A stretch of DNA of 10,404 nt, taken from assembly GCA_031400505.1 (NCBI GenBank), contig JANNPZ010000070.1, positions 1 to 10,404 on the forward strand, in the 5' to 3' direction. Source of the DNA: JAIYDJ01 sp031400505. GTDB taxonomy: Bacteria > Pseudomonadota > Alphaproteobacteria > Rhodobacterales > Rhodobacteraceae. Within the stretch, counting starts at the first letter, position 1. Each line of letters opens with the position of its first letter. The notes beneath the pieces are model-generated. The model ran no database searches. It had not been told where the DNA came from and was given only the letters and a program-made list of their open reading frames with translations. Positions 1-5,974 of this stretch are shown piece after piece. The position numbers were made by a program, and so were the translations under genes.

Positions 1-596
1 TGCCGTTGGCGCAATGCTATGCGATCTTTTTCACGATGCCGATCTTCATCGCGCTGCTGTCGATTCCGGTGATGGGCGAGAGGATCGATCTTGTGCGCGG
101 GCTGGCGGTTCTGGCCGGTCTGGGCGGCGTGGTGGTGGCGCTGGACCCCGGCACGGGCACGCTGGAGTGGGGGCATCTGGCGGCGCTGACCGGGTCGATG
201 CTGGGGGCGGCGAACTATGTTATCATCCGCAAGACCGGCGGGGTCGAGCGCGCCATCGTGATGCAGCTATACCCGCTGCTGACGCAGCTTGGCGTAGCGG
301 CACTGGTGCTGCCGCTGGTCTATGTGCCGATGCCGGGCCGCGATCTGGCGCTGACCGGGTTCATGGCGGCGGCAGCCTTTGCGGGCTATCTGCTGATCAT
401 CGCCGCCTACCGCCGCGCGCCGGGCATTGTGGTGGCCCCGATGCAATACAGCCAGATCCTGTGGGCCGCCGTGTTGGGCGCCCTACTCTTTGACGAGGTG
501 ACGACCCTGCGCACCGTGGTGGGCGTGGTGGTGATCATCGCGGCCGGAGTGGTCATCGTGACCCGGCAGGACAAGGCAGCGGAACATGTAGCCTGA
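1..596 (+). CDS. EamA/DMT-family membrane transporter, 5' end outside window
   Basis: Inner-membrane permease of the drug/metabolite transporter superfamily (EamA domain); the substrate cannot be read. The reading frame is open from the first bases and ends in TGA at 594-596. The visible part is about 197 residues, almost wholly hydrophobic, with roughly seven membrane segments. It lines up along its full visible length with the complete transporter at 970-1941: both carry PLAQCYAIFF, a GER motif, GHLAAL, VIIRK, LIIAAYR and VAPMQYSQI in the same order. By that alignment about 94 residues (the first EamA half) lie upstream of the window. The TTG at 6-8 falls inside the conserved PLAQ motif and is not a real start. 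A stem-loop overlaps the stop codon. Family assignment is firm; function beyond small-molecule transport is unknown. Confidence 0.93.
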   Translation, partial: PLAQCYAIFFTMPIFIALLSIPVMGERIDLVRGLAVLAGLGGVVVALDPGTGTLEWGHLAALTGSMLGAANYVIIRKTGGVERAIVMQLYPLLTQLGVAALVLPLVYVPMPGRDLALTGFMAAAAFAGYLLIIAAYRRAPGIVVAPMQYSQILWAAVLGALLFDEVTTLRTVVGVVVIIAAGVVIVTRQDKAAEHVA

Positions 597-615
597 CCGT
601 CACCTGAGCGGTCAG
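593..615 (+). terminator. Stem-loop over the stop codon of the first EamA gene
   Basis: CTGACCG (593-599) is perfectly complementary to CGGTCAG (609-615), giving a 7-bp stem with a 9-base loop. It includes the TGA stop and ends five bases before the GTG start proposed for the next small frame. No T-run follows, so it is not a classical Rho-independent terminator. It could slow read-through, protect the 3' end, or limit translation of the next frame. Its role is inferred. Confidence 0.35.
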
Positions 616-619
616 CAAT

Positions 620-892
620 GTGTGGGCTTTCGGCGCGATGGCATGGGGCGAGATGACCCTGCCGGACGTGCGCGCCACGCTGCGTGCAGCCACCAGCCGG
701 TCCGTCAACCTGAGCTTCTGGATCGATCCCGCACCGCGCAACGACCCCCTGCTTGCCGCAGACCAGGAAGCTGCGTCCTTTCACCTTTATGGTCAGGCCG
801 CCGCCTTGAACCGTGCAGCCTCTGCCGCCGACACTGTCGCGCCGCTGATTGCGGACACCGCCAGCGTGATCGGCAAGCTTGCGCAGGAATGA
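620..892 (+). CDS. Possible small protein of unknown function (90 aa)
   Basis: I do not recognise this protein. The frame starts at GTG 620; ATG 638 and ATG 653 are alternatives, and an in-frame TGA at 605-607 bars any upstream extension. It ends in TGA at 890-892. For coding: third positions are mostly G or C, as in neighbouring genes, and the composition is protein-like (a C-terminal half rich in Ala and Asp, probably helical, with few Cys or His). Against it: no clear Shine-Dalgarno sequence, a non-ATG first start, and a stem-loop directly upstream. There is no signal peptide or membrane segment. It fills most of the 373-base gap between two paralogous transporters, so it may be a true small gene or the remnant of a larger one left by the duplication. 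No function can be proposed. Confidence 0.4.
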   Translation: MWAFGAMAWGEMTLPDVRATLRAATSRSVNLSFWIDPAPRNDPLLAADQEAASFHLYGQAAALNRAASAADTVAPLIADTASVIGKLAQE

Positions 893-969
893 GCTGCCGA
901 CCCTTGCGCCTCTGCTAATTTGCCCTGAAGGTGCGCGCGACACCTTTGCCCCTCAGATTATTGGCCCCT

Positions 970-1941
970 ATGACACCCGTTCAATCCAACCTGCGCGGGG
1001 CGCTCTTGTCGCTTGCGGCGTTCGGCGTCTATGCCACGCATGACGTCGTGGTGAAGTTTCTGGGCGAGAGTTACTCGGCGTTTCAGACCATCTTCTTCTC
1101 GGGCCTGTTGGGCTTCCCGCTGGTCACCATGATGCTGATGAGCGACCGGACCGATGGCAATTTGTTGCCGAAACATCCGTGGTGGACAGTGGTGCGGACT
1201 ATATCTGCCGTCCTGACGGGTATCGCCGGGTTTTATGCGTTTTCGGTGCTGCCGCTTGCGCAATGCTATGCGATCTTCTTTGCGATGCCGATCCTGATCA
1301 CGCTCTTGGCCATTCCGATTTTGGGCGAGCGGATCGGCCTGCACCGCGGCCTTGCGATTGTCGCGGGCCTGCTGGGGGTGATCGTCGTGCTGCGCCCGGG
1401 GATGATCGAGTTGAGTTTGGGGCATCTGGCGGCGCTGTCTGCGGCTGTGACGGGGGCGCTGACATCGGTGATCATCCGCAAGATCGGGTCGGACGAGCGG
1501 CCGATTCTGCTAATGCTGTATCCGATGGTTGCAAACTTCGTGGTGGCTGGTCTGGCGCTGCCGTTTGTCTATCAACCGATGCCCGTCGCGCATTTCGGTC
1601 TGCTGGCGGCGATGGCGGCGATGGGCTTGTTGGGCGGAATGCTGATCATCGCGGCCTACCGCACCGCAGCAGCGGTCATTGTGGCACCGATGCAATACAG
1701 CCAGATCGCCTGGGCGGCGCTTTATGGCTGGCTGTTTTTTGGCGAACGGGTTGACCTGTGGACCGCAATGGGCACGGGTATCATCATCGCATCGGGCATC
1801 TACATCGTTCTACGAGAAAGCAAACCGGACGTGTCGGGCAACCGCCCGGTGCTGGAAAACCGCTCGCGCTTCGAAACCGGGGCGTTCCCGCGCATCAGCC
1901 TGTTGATGCGATTGTTCGACCGCAGACGCGCGCGGGACTGA
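970..1941 (+). CDS. EamA/DMT-family membrane transporter (323 aa)
   Basis: Inner-membrane permease of the drug/metabolite transporter superfamily with two EamA repeats, expected to form ten membrane helices; substrate unknown. The length is normal for the family (about 300), plus a hydrophilic, Arg-rich tail of about 40 residues after the last helix. ATG 970 is chosen because the product then begins MTPVQSNLRGALLSLAAFGV, typical of the family; a GTG at 931 would add 13 residues with no gain. Neither start has a convincing Shine-Dalgarno sequence. PLAQCYAIFF starts near residue 95, GER follows, and VAPMQYSQIAWAALYGWLFF marks the second repeat. It is a paralogue of the partial gene at 1-596, with shared DNA runs such as GCGCAATGCTATGCGATCTT. 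A tRNA promoter follows within about ten bases of its stop. Confidence 0.93.
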   Translation: MTPVQSNLRGALLSLAAFGVYATHDVVVKFLGESYSAFQTIFFSGLLGFPLVTMMLMSDRTDGNLLPKHPWWTVVRTISAVLTGIAGFYAFSVLPLAQCYAIFFAMPILITLLAIPILGERIGLHRGLAIVAGLLGVIVVLRPGMIELSLGHLAALSAAVTGALTSVIIRKIGSDERPILLMLYPMVANFVVAGLALPFVYQPMPVAHFGLLAAMAAMGLLGGMLIIAAYRTAAAVIVAPMQYSQIAWAALYGWLFFGERVDLWTAMGTGIIIASGIYIVLRESKPDVSGNRPVLENRSRFETGAFPRISLLMRLFDRRRARD

Positions 1942-1949
1942 GCGGCCCC

Positions 1950-1978
1950 TTGCAAACCCAACCGCGACGCGCTAACCC
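1950..1978 (+). promoter_or_regulatory. Candidate promoter of tRNA-Pro
   Basis: TTGCAA (1950-1955) and TAACCC (1973-1978) are separated by 17 bases, a sigma-70-like arrangement in which the -35 box is the better match. The -10 box ends 11 bases before the first base of the mature tRNA, so transcription would begin a few bases upstream of it. The site lies only 8 bases after the stop of the preceding transporter gene. It is a motif match only. Confidence 0.42.
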
Positions 1979-1989
1979 GCCCTCACGGT

Positions 1990-2066
1990 CGGAGCGTAGC
2001 GCAGTCTGGTAGCGCACCTGCTTCGGGAGCAGGGGGTCGGAGGTTCGAATCCTCTCGCTCCGACCA
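1990..2066 (+). tRNA. tRNA-Pro, anticodon CGG
   Basis: A complete cloverleaf can be drawn by hand. The acceptor stem CGGAGCG (1990-1996) pairs with CGCTCCG (2056-2062), including the C1-G72 pair typical of bacterial tRNA-Pro. The D stem is GCGC/GCGC (1999-2002 and 2012-2015). The anticodon stem is CCTGC/GCAGG with loop TTCGGGA, giving anticodon CGG at 2024-2026, which reads CCG proline codons. The variable loop has 5 bases. The T stem GGAGG/CCTCT (one G-T pair) closes the loop TTCGAAT. Discriminator A2063 is followed by an encoded CCA (2064-2066). Confidence 0.97.
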
Positions 2067-2082
2067 ATTTCCCGGAAATTTT
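2066..2082 (+). terminator. Weak palindrome with T-run just after tRNA-Pro
   Basis: AATTTC (2066-2071) and GAAATT (2075-2080) form a 6-bp stem around a 3-base loop, and the run of four T ends at 2082. It starts on the last base of the encoded CCA, so it could act as a tRNA terminator or 3' processing signal. The stem is short and AT-rich, hence low confidence. Confidence 0.3.
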
Positions 2083-2110
2083 GTGGCTGCGTTCGTGGCA
2101 GGCGTCAGAG

Positions 2111-2145
2111 CCTCCGGCGGGGATATTTTTTCCAAGATGAAAGGG
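2111..2145 (+). repeat. Short intergenic repeat element, copy A
   Basis: A G-rich run (CCTCCGGCGGGG) leads into GATATTTTTT, then CCAAGATGAAAGGG, ending on the base before the complement of the TGA stop of the ornithine-cyclodeaminase-like gene. The 25 bases from 2121 to 2145 match the minus strand at 7012-7036 in 21 positions. Both copies lie downstream, in sense orientation, of a gene (here tRNA-Pro). From memory, similar runs are common between genes in Rhodobacterales; that cannot be verified here. It may be a terminator-like or dispersed repeat. Confidence 0.6.
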
Positions 2146-3039
2146 TCAGCGGCCCGCCAGTTGGCGCGCGATCCAGGTTGCCGTCATCAGATCCAGATGC
2201 GCGCCGCCGCCGTTCTTGGCGATGGTGATGTCGTCGGCAGACCGGCGGGAATAGGTCGCCGGGTCGTCGTAGAAATCGGCGAGGATGTCGGTTTCCCGGA
2301 TCGCCCCGGATGCCAGCGGGGCCATCAACTCCCCAATGTGGTGCAGGGTCGTGGCGCGGGCATCGACAAAGACCCGCGCGCGGGCCATGGCGGTATCATC
2401 GACTTCACGCATCTGCGGCGTGTAGGCCCCGATCAGATCGAGGTGCTGGCCCGGTTGCAGCCAGTTCCCCTTGATCAGCGGATCGGTGGCCATCGTTGCG
2501 GTGCAAATGATGTCGGCACGTTGGACGGCGGACTGCAGGTCATCGGCCACCGCATGCCCCATCGCGGCGGCGTTGGCCGGGTTGCGTGACCAGACGGTAA
2601 AACGCGCGTCGGGCCACAGGCTGCGGTAGGCATCCACCATCGAGCGGGAGACGGTGCCCGCCCCCACCAGCAGGATATCGCGGCTGTCCTTGCGGGCAAG
2701 GCGTGACGCCGACAGCAGACTGTCGCCGGCGGTTTTCCATTTGGTCACCAGATGGAAATCGAGAAGTGCCGAAGGCATCCCATCAGCATCGTCAAACAGG
2801 GCCACCACGCCGTTGACGGTCGGCTTTCCATGCGCCGCATTGCCGGGCACAATTGTGCCCACTTTGACCAGCGCGCCGAGCCCGTCGATCCAGGCGGCGC
2901 GGTCCAACAGGCGGTCGTCACCGCGTGCAAGCAGGATGTCGGCGATCTGCGCGCGGGGCAGGCGGTGACCGGCCTCAAGTGCCGCCAGAAGGCCGGGCCA
3001 GGTCAGTTGCGCCTCTGCTTGCGGTCCGATGATCTTCAT
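2146..3039 (-). CDS. Ornithine cyclodeaminase/mu-crystallin family oxidoreductase
   Basis: An NAD(P)-dependent enzyme of the OCD/mu-crystallin family (297 aa, slightly short of the usual 310-350). Members act on amino acids or cyclic imines, as ornithine cyclodeaminase, pyrroline-carboxylate or imine reductases, or alanine dehydrogenase. The substrate-side half holds KVGTIVPGN (K59) and LFDDADGMP. The Rossmann fold starts at about residue 121 with LLVGAGTVS, and the second strand ends in WSRN (about 150-153). GAYTPQMREVDD and VFVDAR follow. Where family members usually have an Arg in an RTAA segment, this protein has WKTAG (K102), so ornithine specificity should not be assumed. ATG 3039-3037 overlaps the upstream HAD gene's TGA in an ATGA, with GAGG a few bases before it. 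The stop abuts repeat copy A. The family is firm, the reaction unknown. Confidence 0.88.
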   Translation of the reverse strand: MKIIGPQAEAQLTWPGLLAALEAGHRLPRAQIADILLARGDDRLLDRAAWIDGLGALVKVGTIVPGNAAHGKPTVNGVVALFDDADGMPSALLDFHLVTKWKTAGDSLLSASRLARKDSRDILLVGAGTVSRSMVDAYRSLWPDARFTVWSRNPANAAAMGHAVADDLQSAVQRADIICTATMATDPLIKGNWLQPGQHLDLIGAYTPQMREVDDTAMARARVFVDARATTLHHIGELMAPLASGAIRETDILADFYDDPATYSRRSADDITIAKNGGGAHLDLMTATWIARQLAGR

Positions 3040-3662
3040 AAACCCGCCTCTGCGTCGGTCAGCAGGCCTTCGGCGACAAGGCGACGCGCCCAGCCTTGCC
3101 AGGTTTCAAACTGGTGGGTGCGCCAGCCGCGCCGGGCGGCGGCGGTGATGTTGTCGGCGCGGTCATCGGCGAAGAGCAGGCTCTGCGGGGCAAGGCCGCA
3201 GTCTTGTTCGACATGGGCATAGATCGCAGGGTCGGGTTTGCTCAGCCGCAGCCACCCCGAAACGTAGGTGCGGTCGAATTCGCGCAGAAACTCCAGCCGG
3301 GTCTGCGCATCTTCGAACACATCGCCGCCGATGTTGGACAGGGCGAACACCGGCACGCCTTTCGCCTTCAACGCCCGTAACAGGGCAATCGAGCCTTCGA
3401 TCCGCGGGCTCGCCAATTCGTCCCAGCGGTCATGCCACATGCGGATTTCCGCGGCCCAGTCGGGATGGCGGTCGGCACAGCCATATATCGTGGCGCGGAA
3501 CGGTGCGCCGTCATCGACCGCCGCGTTGGCTGCGTGCAGATCGACGGCGGCAAACAGCGCGCGGCGGCGGTCAATGCCCAGCACCCGGTCATAGAACGCC
3601 TCGGGCTGCCACCCGGTCAGCACATTGCCGATGTCAAAGATCACCGCTTGGGGCTGCAACAT
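3036..3662 (-). CDS. HAD-superfamily hydrolase, probable small-molecule phosphatase
   Basis: Cytoplasmic hydrolase of the HAD superfamily, subfamily IA (208 aa). All four motifs are visible: motif I FDIGNVL with nucleophile D10; motif II ALSN with S109; motif III SKPD with K142; motif IV FADDRADN with D166/D167. The helical stretch at about 18-85 is the cap. Position +2 of motif I is Gly rather than Asp, as in YihX-type sugar-phosphate phosphatases. The start at 3662 is preceded by GAGG (AGAGGTGG directly before ATG). Its first 29 bases overlap the end of the upstream EamA gene, and its stop overlaps the next gene's start by four bases, so all three are probably cotranscribed and translationally coupled. 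Substrate unknown; an acid dehalogenase is a less likely reading. Confidence 0.88.
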   Translation of the reverse strand: MLQPQAVIFDIGNVLTGWQPEAFYDRVLGIDRRRALFAAVDLHAANAAVDDGAPFRATIYGCADRHPDWAAEIRMWHDRWDELASPRIEGSIALLRALKAKGVPVFALSNIGGDVFEDAQTRLEFLREFDRTYVSGWLRLSKPDPAIYAHVEQDCGLAPQSLLFADDRADNITAAARRGWRTHQFETWQGWARRLVAEGLLTDAEAGL

Positions 3663-4599
3663 CCACCTCTTTCCGGCGCTTGGTTTCCCGCCACAATGTA
3701 TAAAGCCCGGCCCCGCAGATCAGGGCAATCCCCGCCCAGCCGGTCGCATCGGGCCAAGTGCCGAAAAACATCACGCCCCAGAAGATCGCCATCGGCATCC
3801 CGGCATATTCGAACGGTGCGATCAGCGCGGCCTCGGTGGTGCGGTAGGCTTGGCTCATCATCAACCCGCCGATGCCGACCGCGATGCCTGTTGCAGCAAA
3901 GGCCCACCAGTCACCAACCGGCGGCGCGACCCAAGGCCGGAACAGGAACGCAAACAGCCCGCCCTCTTGCGCGAGATGCCCGTCGCCGACCCACAGCCCC
4001 ATGGTCGAGGACACCACCACGAACCCCATCTGCACGTAAAAGTTCAGCGTCATCGCACTTTCGGTATCGCGCATCCGCCGGGTCATCATATGGCTTGACG
4101 CATAGCACAGCGCCGATATCAGCACGAGGATCGCCGCAGGTTGCACGACCCCCGCCCCCGGCCGCAGCATGATCACGACGCCCAGCATCCCCAACGCCAC
4201 CGCCGCCCACCGATGCGGGCCGACCCACTCGCCCAAAATCACTGCCGACATCAGCGTGACAAACAACGGAGAGACAAAGGCCACCGCCACCGCATCGGCC
4301 AGCGGCATCACCGCAAGCGCCAGAAAATAGGTGACATTCGACACCATTACGATTGACACGCGAAACAGATGCGCGCGCCAGCGTCGGGTCAAAAGCTGCC
4401 GGAACCCGGTGCCCGATGCGCGAATGACCACCAGCACGAGGCAGGATGTGATGATCGCCCGGATCAGGATAACCTGATGCAGCGCGTAGGTCCCCGACAA
4501 GGCCTTGATCGCAAGGTCATTGACCGAAAGCACCGCCGCACCGCTAAGGGCCAGAAGGATGCCGGTCAACGGCGTTGTGATGGTTGCGGGGGCGGACAT
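3634..4599 (-). CDS. EamA/DMT-family membrane transporter, first gene of a DMT-HAD-OCD set
   Basis: Inner-membrane permease of the drug/metabolite transporter superfamily (321 aa, about ten helices). The two EamA repeats run from about residue 12 to 146 and 155 to 305. Family signatures include PLADAVAVAFVSPLFVTLMS followed by LGEWVG in the first repeat, and AYRTTEAALIAPFEYAGMP in the second. It belongs to a different subgroup from the two paralogues at the left end, sharing only the general pattern. The tail (KRRKEVDVAAPSGDL) is hydrophilic. Transcription probably begins in the 81-base gap upstream, where TATGAT (complement of 4608-4613) could be a -10 box, but no good -35 box is seen. It overlaps the HAD gene by 29 bases, so it may move the substrate or product of the two downstream enzymes. 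Substrate unknown. Confidence 0.92.
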   Translation of the reverse strand: MSAPATITTPLTGILLALSGAAVLSVNDLAIKALSGTYALHQVILIRAIITSCLVLVVIRASGTGFRQLLTRRWRAHLFRVSIVMVSNVTYFLALAVMPLADAVAVAFVSPLFVTLMSAVILGEWVGPHRWAAVALGMLGVVIMLRPGAGVVQPAAILVLISALCYASSHMMTRRMRDTESAMTLNFYVQMGFVVVSSTMGLWVGDGHLAQEGGLFAFLFRPWVAPPVGDWWAFAATGIAVGIGGLMMSQAYRTTEAALIAPFEYAGMPMAIFWGVMFFGTWPDATGWAGIALICGAGLYTLWRETKRRKEVDVAAPSGDL

Positions 4600-4680
4600 G
4601 GCTTTAGATCATACCTGCGAGGGGCGGAATTCTGTTCTGACTGCGACATCGGCTGCAACTAGGTCGATGCCTTGGCTCAG

Positions 4681-5142
4681 TCATTCCTCCCTGCGGGCCG
4701 CCCGCACCACCCGCTCCAGCACCTCCAGAAACCGCGAGCGGTCAGTTTTGGAAAATGGCCGCCCGCCGCCCTGCCGGAACGGATCGGCGCTGCGCAGGTC
4801 GCTCATCAGATCGCGGGTGGCCAGCACCATGCCGATGTTGCGCGCGTGCAGCTCTTCGCCGTTGTGTTTCACCACCCGCGCGCCTGCCGCCACGCATTTC
4901 GCGGCCAGCGGGATATCCCCCGTCACCACCACATCCCCCGGCCCGACCCGTTCGGCGATCCACTTGTCGGCCTCGTCCGGGCCGTCGGGCACGAACACGC
5001 TGTCCACCAGCGGGTTGGCCGATGGCCGGATGCCGCCATTCGACACCAGAACCATCCCCATCCCGTGCCGCGTGGCCACCCGTTCGGCCTCGATCTTCAC
5101 CGGACAGGCATCCGCGTCGATGTAGATGCGCCCATCAGGCAT
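4681..5142 (-). CDS. yaiI: YaiI/YqxD family protein (UPF0178, DUF188)
   Basis: A conserved protein of 153 residues, the usual length of UPF0178/DUF188, whose biochemical role is not established; the fold is thought to be related to PIN/NYN nucleases. Signatures are IYIDADACPVK near the N-terminus (acidic D9 and D11, then C13-P14), VVVTGDIPLAAKCVAAGA in the middle, and GGGRPFSKTDRSRFLEVLE near the end. There is no signal peptide or membrane segment. The ATG at 5142 overlaps the 3' end of fghA by 8 bases, and no strong Shine-Dalgarno sequence is visible, so translation probably depends on ribosomes finishing fghA. It is the last gene of the AEC-fghA-yaiI set; nothing links it functionally to formaldehyde metabolism apart from position. 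Confidence 0.93.
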   Translation of the reverse strand: MPDGRIYIDADACPVKIEAERVATRHGMGMVLVSNGGIRPSANPLVDSVFVPDGPDEADKWIAERVGPGDVVVTGDIPLAAKCVAAGARVVKHNGEELHARNIGMVLATRDLMSDLRSADPFRQGGGRPFSKTDRSRFLEVLERVVRAARREE

Positions 5143-5965
5143 GCAGGGCCGCTGCGTGAAAGGCGATATGTTCCTCGATAAAGGTGCTCACGAAGAAATA
5201 GCTGTGGTCATACCCCTTTTGCATCCGAAACGCCCCACCCTGCCTGCGTTGCGCCATCGCCCCGGCCAAAGCCTCTGGCATCAGAAGGTCCAGATATGGG
5301 TCCGCCGTGCCCTGATCGATCAGCATCGGCCCGTCAAACCCCCGTTTGCGCATCAACAGCGTGGCGTCATGGGCGGCCCATGCCGCTTCGTCCGGGCCAA
5401 GATAAGCCGTCATCTGTTTGCGCCCCCAATCGCCGGCACTGGGATGACAGATCGGCGCAAAGGCCGAAACCGACCGGAACCGCCCCGGCAGCCCCATCGC
5501 CAGCGTCAGCGCGCCATGTCCGCCCATCGAATGCCCGGTGATCCCCTGCGCCGCCTGCGCCAACGAAAAGGCCGAAAACACCAGGCGCGACAGATCGTCG
5601 GCAAGGTAATCCCACATCCGAAACTGCGGCGCCCAAGGCCCCTGCGTTGCGTTGACGTAAAACCCCGCCCCCTGTCCAAGATCATAGGCCGGATCATCCG
5701 CCACTCCCGCCCCGCGCGGAGAGGTGTCGGGAAAGATCAACGCTATCCCCTCTTCGGCAGCCCAACGCTGCGCCCCCGCCTTGATCATCGCGTTTTCATG
5801 CGTACAGGTCAGCCCCGCCAGAAACCACAGCACCGGCACCGCGCCATCTTCCGCCTCGGCAGGCAGGAACAGCCCAAAAGTCATCTCGGTCCCCGTCGCG
5901 GCAGAGGCGTGGCTATAGACCCCCTGCACCCCACCAAAAGCCCGGTTTTCCGAAATCGTCTTCAT
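5135..5965 (-). CDS. fghA: S-formylglutathione hydrolase
   Basis: Cytoplasmic serine esterase (276 aa, normal for the esterase D/FrmB family) that hydrolyses S-formylglutathione to formate and glutathione, the second step of glutathione-dependent formaldehyde oxidation. It has the alpha/beta-hydrolase nucleophile elbow GHSMGGHGAL (S146), DQGTADPYLD (D218 and D222, one being the catalytic acid) and the histidine in YDHSYFF (H254). LAGLTCTHEN (about 49-58) carries the family's conserved cysteine near the active site. ATG 5965 follows an AGGGGG whose first two bases belong to the TAG stop of the upstream AEC gene; the gap between the two genes is 9 bases. The usual partner, glutathione-dependent formaldehyde dehydrogenase, is not in the window. 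Confidence 0.95.
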   Translation of the reverse strand: MKTISENRAFGGVQGVYSHASAATGTEMTFGLFLPAEAEDGAVPVLWFLAGLTCTHENAMIKAGAQRWAAEEGIALIFPDTSPRGAGVADDPAYDLGQGAGFYVNATQGPWAPQFRMWDYLADDLSRLVFSAFSLAQAAQGITGHSMGGHGALTLAMGLPGRFRSVSAFAPICHPSAGDWGRKQMTAYLGPDEAAWAAHDATLLMRKRGFDGPMLIDQGTADPYLDLLMPEALAGAMAQRRQGGAFRMQKGYDHSYFFVSTFIEEHIAFHAAALHA

Positions 5966-5974
5966 CGCAGCCCC

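Noticed and set aside
407..943. 178-codon frame on the - strand
   Set aside because: It is antisense to the first EamA gene and the small frame at 620-892; the composition is not protein-like and no ribosome binding site is evident.
931..969. GTG start at 931 for the second EamA transporter
   Set aside because: It adds 13 residues before a normal EamA N-terminus and has no better ribosome binding site than ATG 970.
1990..2145. tRNA-Pro as an integration site of a genomic island
   Set aside because: No integrase gene, no second copy of the tRNA 3' end and no change in gene style follow it in the window.
4600..4680. Promoter for the DMT-HAD-OCD set with TATGAT as -10 box
   Set aside because: No acceptable -35 box lies at 16-18 bases, and the hexamer is only about ten bases from the ATG; I kept it only as a remark in the gene entry.
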